Shown: one piece after another, positions 60,962 to 64,000 of the stretch
How the letters are laid out: every line of letters begins with the position of its first letter
How positions within the stretch are numbered: position 1 is the first letter of the stretch
Assembly: GCF_003851125.1 (NCBI RefSeq)
Contig: NZ_BGOW01000014.1
Location: forward strand, 62,001 to 126,000
Source of the DNA: Sulfuriferula multivorans
GTDB taxonomy: Bacteria > Pseudomonadota > Gammaproteobacteria > Burkholderiales > Sulfuriferulaceae
DNA length: 64,000 nucleotides
Direction of reading: 5' to 3'
The notes under the pieces: generated by a model
The model's database searches: none
What the model was told of the DNA's origin: nothing
Seen by the model: the letters and a program-made list of their open reading frames with translations, nothing else
Translations under genes and position numbers: made by a program

Positions 60962-62081
60962 ACTTGCTCCCTACGCCGCCCGCAGCGCCGATTCGCGCGG
61001 GCGGCGTCACCCTGAACCGTCGGCCACGCCGCGCAGCGAATTCCAGCGCGACCGCGATCGCATCATTCATTCCAGCGCCTTCCGCCGGCTGGAATACAAG
61101 ACCCAGGTGTTCGTGAACCACGAAGGCGACCTGTTCCGCACGCGTCTTACTCATAGCCTGGAAGTCGCGCAGATCGGCCGTACCATCGCGCGCATCATGA
61201 CGCTGAACGAAGATTTGGTGGAGGCGGTGTCGCTGGCGCACGACCTCGGCCATACGCCGTTCGGCCACGCCGGGCAGGACGCGCTCAACGCCTGCATGAA
61301 GGAATACGGCGGCTTCGAACACAACCTGCAATCCTTGCGCGTGGTGGACAAGCTGGAAGAGCGCTACGCTGAATTCGACGGCCTCAATTTGTGCTTCGAG
61401 ACGCGCGAAGGCATCCTCAAGCACTGCTCGCTGCATCATGCGCGCATGCTGGGTGACGTCGGTGAGCGCTTCATCATGAAACAGCAGCCCAGCCTGGAGG
61501 CGCAGGTTGCCAATCTCGCCGACGAGATCGCCTACAACAACCACGACGTCGATGATGGCCTGCGCTCGGGTCTGATCACGCTGGAGCAACTGGAACAGGT
61601 GGATCTGTTTGCGCGCCATCTGCAAGCGGCCAAGGCCAAATATCCGCAGCTCAATGGCCGCCGCCTGATCAATGAAACCGTGCGGCGCATGATCAACACT
61701 CTGGTGCTCGACCTGGTGGAGCACAGTCAGGCCGCCATTGATGCGGCGGGAGTGCAAAGCCTGGACGAAGTGCGCGCCGCGCCCATGCTCGTCGGTTTCA
61801 GCCCCGCTATTGCGGACGAAAATCGCGAGCTCAAACAGTTTTTACGCAAACATCTGTATCGCCATTTCCGTGTCGCGCGTATGAGCACCAAGGCTGTGCG
61901 TGTGGTTACCGACCTGTTCGGTGTGTTCCTGTCCGACCCCGGTTTGTTGCCCATGGAACACCAGGAAAAAGCCCATGGCGACGCGCCGCGTGCCATCGCA
62001 GACTATATCGCCGGGATGACAGACCGCTATGCCATGCGCGAGTACCGGCGGCTGTTTACGATTGAGGAAGTAAGCTTGTAG
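60945..62081 (+). CDS. dGTPase-like HD-domain triphosphohydrolase
   Basis: This 378-residue protein has the family opening [18 protein letters not shown] and [20 protein letters not shown]. The HD metal residues are in [30 protein letters not shown] and [13 protein letters not shown]. It hydrolyses dGTP or related dNTPs to deoxynucleoside and triphosphate. ATG 60945 overlaps the end of aroB by 17 bases; an apparent longer frame is within aroB. The aroB-dGTPase order is common in betaproteobacteria. Confidence 0.93.
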   Translation: MSSRPELAPYAARSADSRGRRHPEPSATPRSEFQRDRDRIIHSSAFRRLEYKTQVFVNHEGDLFRTRLTHSLEVAQIGRTIARIMTLNEDLVEAVSLAHDLGHTPFGHAGQDALNACMKEYGGFEHNLQSLRVVDKLEERYAEFDGLNLCFETREGILKHCSLHHARMLGDVGERFIMKQQPSLEAQVANLADEIAYNNHDVDDGLRSGLITLEQLEQVDLFARHLQAAKAKYPQLNGRRLINETVRRMINTLVLDLVEHSQAAIDAAGVQSLDEVRAAPMLVGFSPAIADENRELKQFLRKHLYRHFRVARMSTKAVRVVTDLFGVFLSDPGLLPMEHQEKAHGDAPRAIADYIAGMTDRYAMREYRRLFTIEEVSL

Positions 62082-62143
62082 GCTTCCGGTCTTGGGTTGT
62101 TCGTAGCATTTTGAGGCATTAAACGAATGGCAAGTCTTGTATT

Positions 62144-62157
62144 GGACCGTTCGGTCC
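62144..62157. promoter_or_regulatory. Operator palindrome upstream of the tetR-type gene
   Basis: GGACCGTTCGGTCC is a 6-bp dyad around TT. It is nearly identical to the element at 62815-62828 before the reductase gene (GGACYGTTCRGTCC). It lies 36 bases before the ATG of the regulator, a suitable place for autorepression. Confidence 0.8.
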
Positions 62158-62192
62158 GTTATGGTTGTGTATCTTCCCCAAGCAAGCAAATT

Positions 62193-62789
62193 ATGCCCCG
62201 CTGTCGCGAATTCGATATCGACCATGCCCTTGACCAGGCGCTCAACGCGTTCTGGCTCAAGGGGTATGAAGCAACCTCGATGACGGATCTGATGGCTGCC
62301 ATGGGCTTGAGCAAAAGCAGCTTTTACGAATGTTTCGGGAGCAAGCGTGAGGCGCTGCTGGCGGCATTGAGCCGTTACAGCGAACGCGAGATGGCCGAAA
62401 CGCGACGTCATTTCAGCGCCGCTGAGCCGGTTGCGGTGCTGCTTGCCGAGTGGGTCAGGCACAGTATCGATCCGGCGGCGTGTCGTCCCAGCCAGCGCTG
62501 CGGCTGTCTGATCGTGAATATTGCCGTGGAACTGGCGCCGCATGATCGTGAAATTGAAGATGCGGTGCGCCATCACCTCGACATGCTTGCCGCATTTCTG
62601 GCAGAAACCATCCAGCGTGGAAACGCGGATGGCTCGATACCGTCCGGGTTTGAGCCAGCCCACAGCGCCGACATGCTGCTTAATTTGATTGCCGGTATTC
62701 AGGTGCTGGCCAAAGGAGGTGTGGAAACGCACAGACTGGCGGCAATCATTGATGTGCAATTGGAATGCTTGCTAGGTTCTACGCATTAA
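62193..62789 (+). CDS. TetR/AcrR-family transcriptional regulator (NemR-like)
   Basis: This 198-residue repressor has an N-terminal helix-turn-helix (about residues 20-50, MTDLMAAMGLSKSSFYECF). Its effector domain contains two cysteines in QRCGCLIVN. It begins MPRCREFDIDHALDQAL. ATG 62193 was chosen; the frame extends upstream across the operator. It is immediately followed by an old-yellow-enzyme gene with a matching palindrome, as in nemR-nemA, where electrophiles relieve repression through Cys modification. The Cys pair here may serve similarly. Confidence 0.88.
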   Translation: MPRCREFDIDHALDQALNAFWLKGYEATSMTDLMAAMGLSKSSFYECFGSKREALLAALSRYSEREMAETRRHFSAAEPVAVLLAEWVRHSIDPAACRPSQRCGCLIVNIAVELAPHDREIEDAVRHHLDMLAAFLAETIQRGNADGSIPSGFEPAHSADMLLNLIAGIQVLAKGGVETHRLAAIIDVQLECLLGSTH

Positions 62790-62814
62790 GTAATCCGGTT
62801 TTTTTAACCATTTT

Positions 62815-62828
62815 GGACTGTTCAGTCC
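62815..62828. promoter_or_regulatory. Operator palindrome upstream of the old-yellow-enzyme gene
   Basis: GGACTGTTCAGTCC is a 6-bp dyad around TT, matching the element upstream of the regulator at all but the two symmetric positions. It lies 19 bases before the reductase ATG, overlapping the expected promoter/5' leader. Confidence 0.8.
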
Positions 62829-62847
62829 GTAACTACAGGAGCCAGTA

Positions 62848-63966
62848 ATGACTATCCAGCACCAAAGTAATCCCGATGTAACAGCCATGAGCGATCTGTT
62901 CCAGCCTTACAAGCTGGGCGCCCTGACGCTGGCCAACCGTATTGTCATGGCGCCGCTTACCCGCAGCCGCGCACTGGCTGGCGATGTGCCCGGCCCGCTC
63001 GCGGTGACGTATTACACGCAGCGCGCCAGCGCCGGATTGATTATCAGCGAGGCGACGCAGATTTCCCAGCAGGGCAAAGGCTATATCCAGACACCAGGCA
63101 TCTATAGCCCGGAACAGATTGCGGGATGGCGCAAGGTGACGGATGCGGTGCATGGAGCGGGCGGAAAAATATTCCTTCAGCTCTGGCATGTCGGACGCAT
63201 TTCGCACCCCGATTTTCAGCCTGACGGCGGACTGCCCGTTGCGCCTTCGGCGATCAAACCCGAAGGCACGGTGTATACGAGCAAAGGCAAGGAAGACATG
63301 GTCACCCCACGGGCCCTGGAAACTGCCCAGATTGCCGGCATCGTTGCCGATTACCGCAATGCGTCACAGAATGCCCGCGACGCTGGTTTCGACGGCGTGG
63401 AGATACATGGCGCGAACGGCTACCTGCTCGATCAGTTCATGCGCGACAAAACCAACCAGCGTACCGATATTTACGGCGGCAGCATTGAAAACCGCGCGCG
63501 CCTGTTGCTCGAAGTCACCGATGCCGTGCTCTCGGTTTGGGATGCCGATCGTGTGGGGGTGCGCCTGTCGCCGCTGAGCACGTTCAACGACATCGACGAC
63601 AGTGATCCGGCAGCGCTGTATGGCTATGTCGCTGACCAGTTGGCAGCGCGCAAACTCGGCTTCCTGCACATGATCGAAGGCAATACCGGCGGCCCGCGCG
63701 AAACCGGCCGCGATTTCGATTTCAAAGCCATGCGCAAGCGCTTCCCGAATACTTACATGGCCAATAATTGCTACACACGCGAGATGGCGCTTGCTGCAAG
63801 GGCTGACAATACTGTTGATCTCGTCGCCTTCGGCCGGCCGTTCATTTCCAACCCGGACCTGGTCGAGCGCTTGCGCCGCAATGCGCCGCTCAATGAGCTG
63901 GATCCCGCGACGCTATATGGTGGTGATGAGCATGGCTACACCGACTATCCTTTTCTGGATCATTAA
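62848..63966 (+). CDS. nemA: Alkene reductase, old yellow enzyme family (N-ethylmaleimide reductase-like)
   Basis: This 372-residue FMN-dependent NAD(P)H reductase of the TIM-barrel OYE family has LFQPYKLGALTLANRIVMAP, QLWHVGRISHP, EIHGANGYLLDQF (substrate His/Asn) and DIYGGSIENRARLLLEV. It reduces electrophilic C=C bonds and nitro compounds. AGGAG lies 6 bases before ATG 62848. It is controlled by the adjacent TetR-type protein through the shared palindrome. The length is typical. Confidence 0.94.
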   Translation: MTIQHQSNPDVTAMSDLFQPYKLGALTLANRIVMAPLTRSRALAGDVPGPLAVTYYTQRASAGLIISEATQISQQGKGYIQTPGIYSPEQIAGWRKVTDAVHGAGGKIFLQLWHVGRISHPDFQPDGGLPVAPSAIKPEGTVYTSKGKEDMVTPRALETAQIAGIVADYRNASQNARDAGFDGVEIHGANGYLLDQFMRDKTNQRTDIYGGSIENRARLLLEVTDAVLSVWDADRVGVRLSPLSTFNDIDDSDPAALYGYVADQLAARKLGFLHMIEGNTGGPRETGRDFDFKAMRKRFPNTYMANNCYTREMALAARADNTVDLVAFGRPFISNPDLVERLRRNAPLNELDPATLYGGDEHGYTDYPFLDH

Positions 63967-64000
63967 GCGGGACTGAGCGATAGCCGGGCAGTGACGTCAG

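Noticed and set aside
1-64000. CRISPR arrays, tRNA or rRNA genes, insertion sequences, prophage
   Set aside because: No direct-repeat/spacer series, cloverleaf-like sequence or transposase/integrase motifs were found on reading both strands; the only long inverted repeats are the two CACAGAG elements.

Overview
The window looks like a chromosomal segment of a betaproteobacterium, most likely Nitrosomonadales (relatives of Gallionellaceae, Sulfuricellaceae or Thiobacillaceae). This is inferred from the overall high GC, the aroB to dGTPase-like gene order, a NodIJ-type ABC pair, a TusE/DsrC protein and a complete exosortase A (XrtA/PEP-CTERM) exopolysaccharide locus. It is an inference from gene content, not a match to a named genome. 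I saw no rRNA, tRNA, CRISPR array, transposase or phage gene.

Layout. 1-1757 holds the end of an OmpR-type response regulator and its QseC-like sensor kinase. 1829-5175 (minus strand) holds tusE, then a tightly packed operon reading mazG-like, 2Fe-2S ferredoxin, alpha/beta hydrolase, nodI, nodJ. 5219-5815 is a compact queC. 6152-26372 (plus strand) is the XrtA exopolysaccharide locus: export lipoprotein, chain-length determinant, tyrosine autokinase, outer-membrane barrel, AAA ATPase, wecB, deacetylase, FemAB-like protein, glycosyltransferase, exosortase A with EpsI domain, further glycosyltransferases, amidotransferase, CapK-like adenylating enzyme and Wzy-like ligase. Many of these genes overlap by 4 bases. 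A second, apparently glutaminase-dead amidotransferase lies opposite at 26397-28241. Plus-strand accessory genes continue to 34522: sulfotransferase, deacetylase-like protein, two glycosyltransferases, a GT-A-like protein and a secreted TPR protein.

34615-56249 (minus strand) is a second polysaccharide locus of the ABC-transporter (Wzm/Wzt) type. It carries many glycosyltransferases, an acyltransferase, two FkbM methyltransferases, a WbsX/GH99-like protein, a deacetylase and a 1043-residue fusion of a family 2 glycosyltransferase to an alkaline-phosphatase-superfamily domain. Its two transporter genes are separated by about 3 kb of toxin-antitoxin-like genes: two hepT/mntA-type pairs, a ParE-like pair and hicBA. 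A truncated second wzt lies among them. Together the two loci suggest a cell making one XrtA-linked extracellular polysaccharide and one exported O-antigen or capsule-like glycan, with decorations by sulfation, acylation, methylation and deacetylation.

56801-59873 (plus strand) is a GtrABC-like membrane glycosylation triad, followed by housekeeping aroB and a dGTPase-like gene. 62193-63966 is a TetR-type regulator and an old-yellow-enzyme reductase. A near-identical palindrome lies upstream of each, a self-contained inducible reductase module.

The most unusual points are the GT2/AlkP fusion with Thr at the nucleophile position, the amidotransferase whose N-terminal Cys and Ala have exchanged places, the toxin-antitoxin island with a wzt remnant, two copies of a CACAGAG hairpin repeat, and the paired TetR operators.
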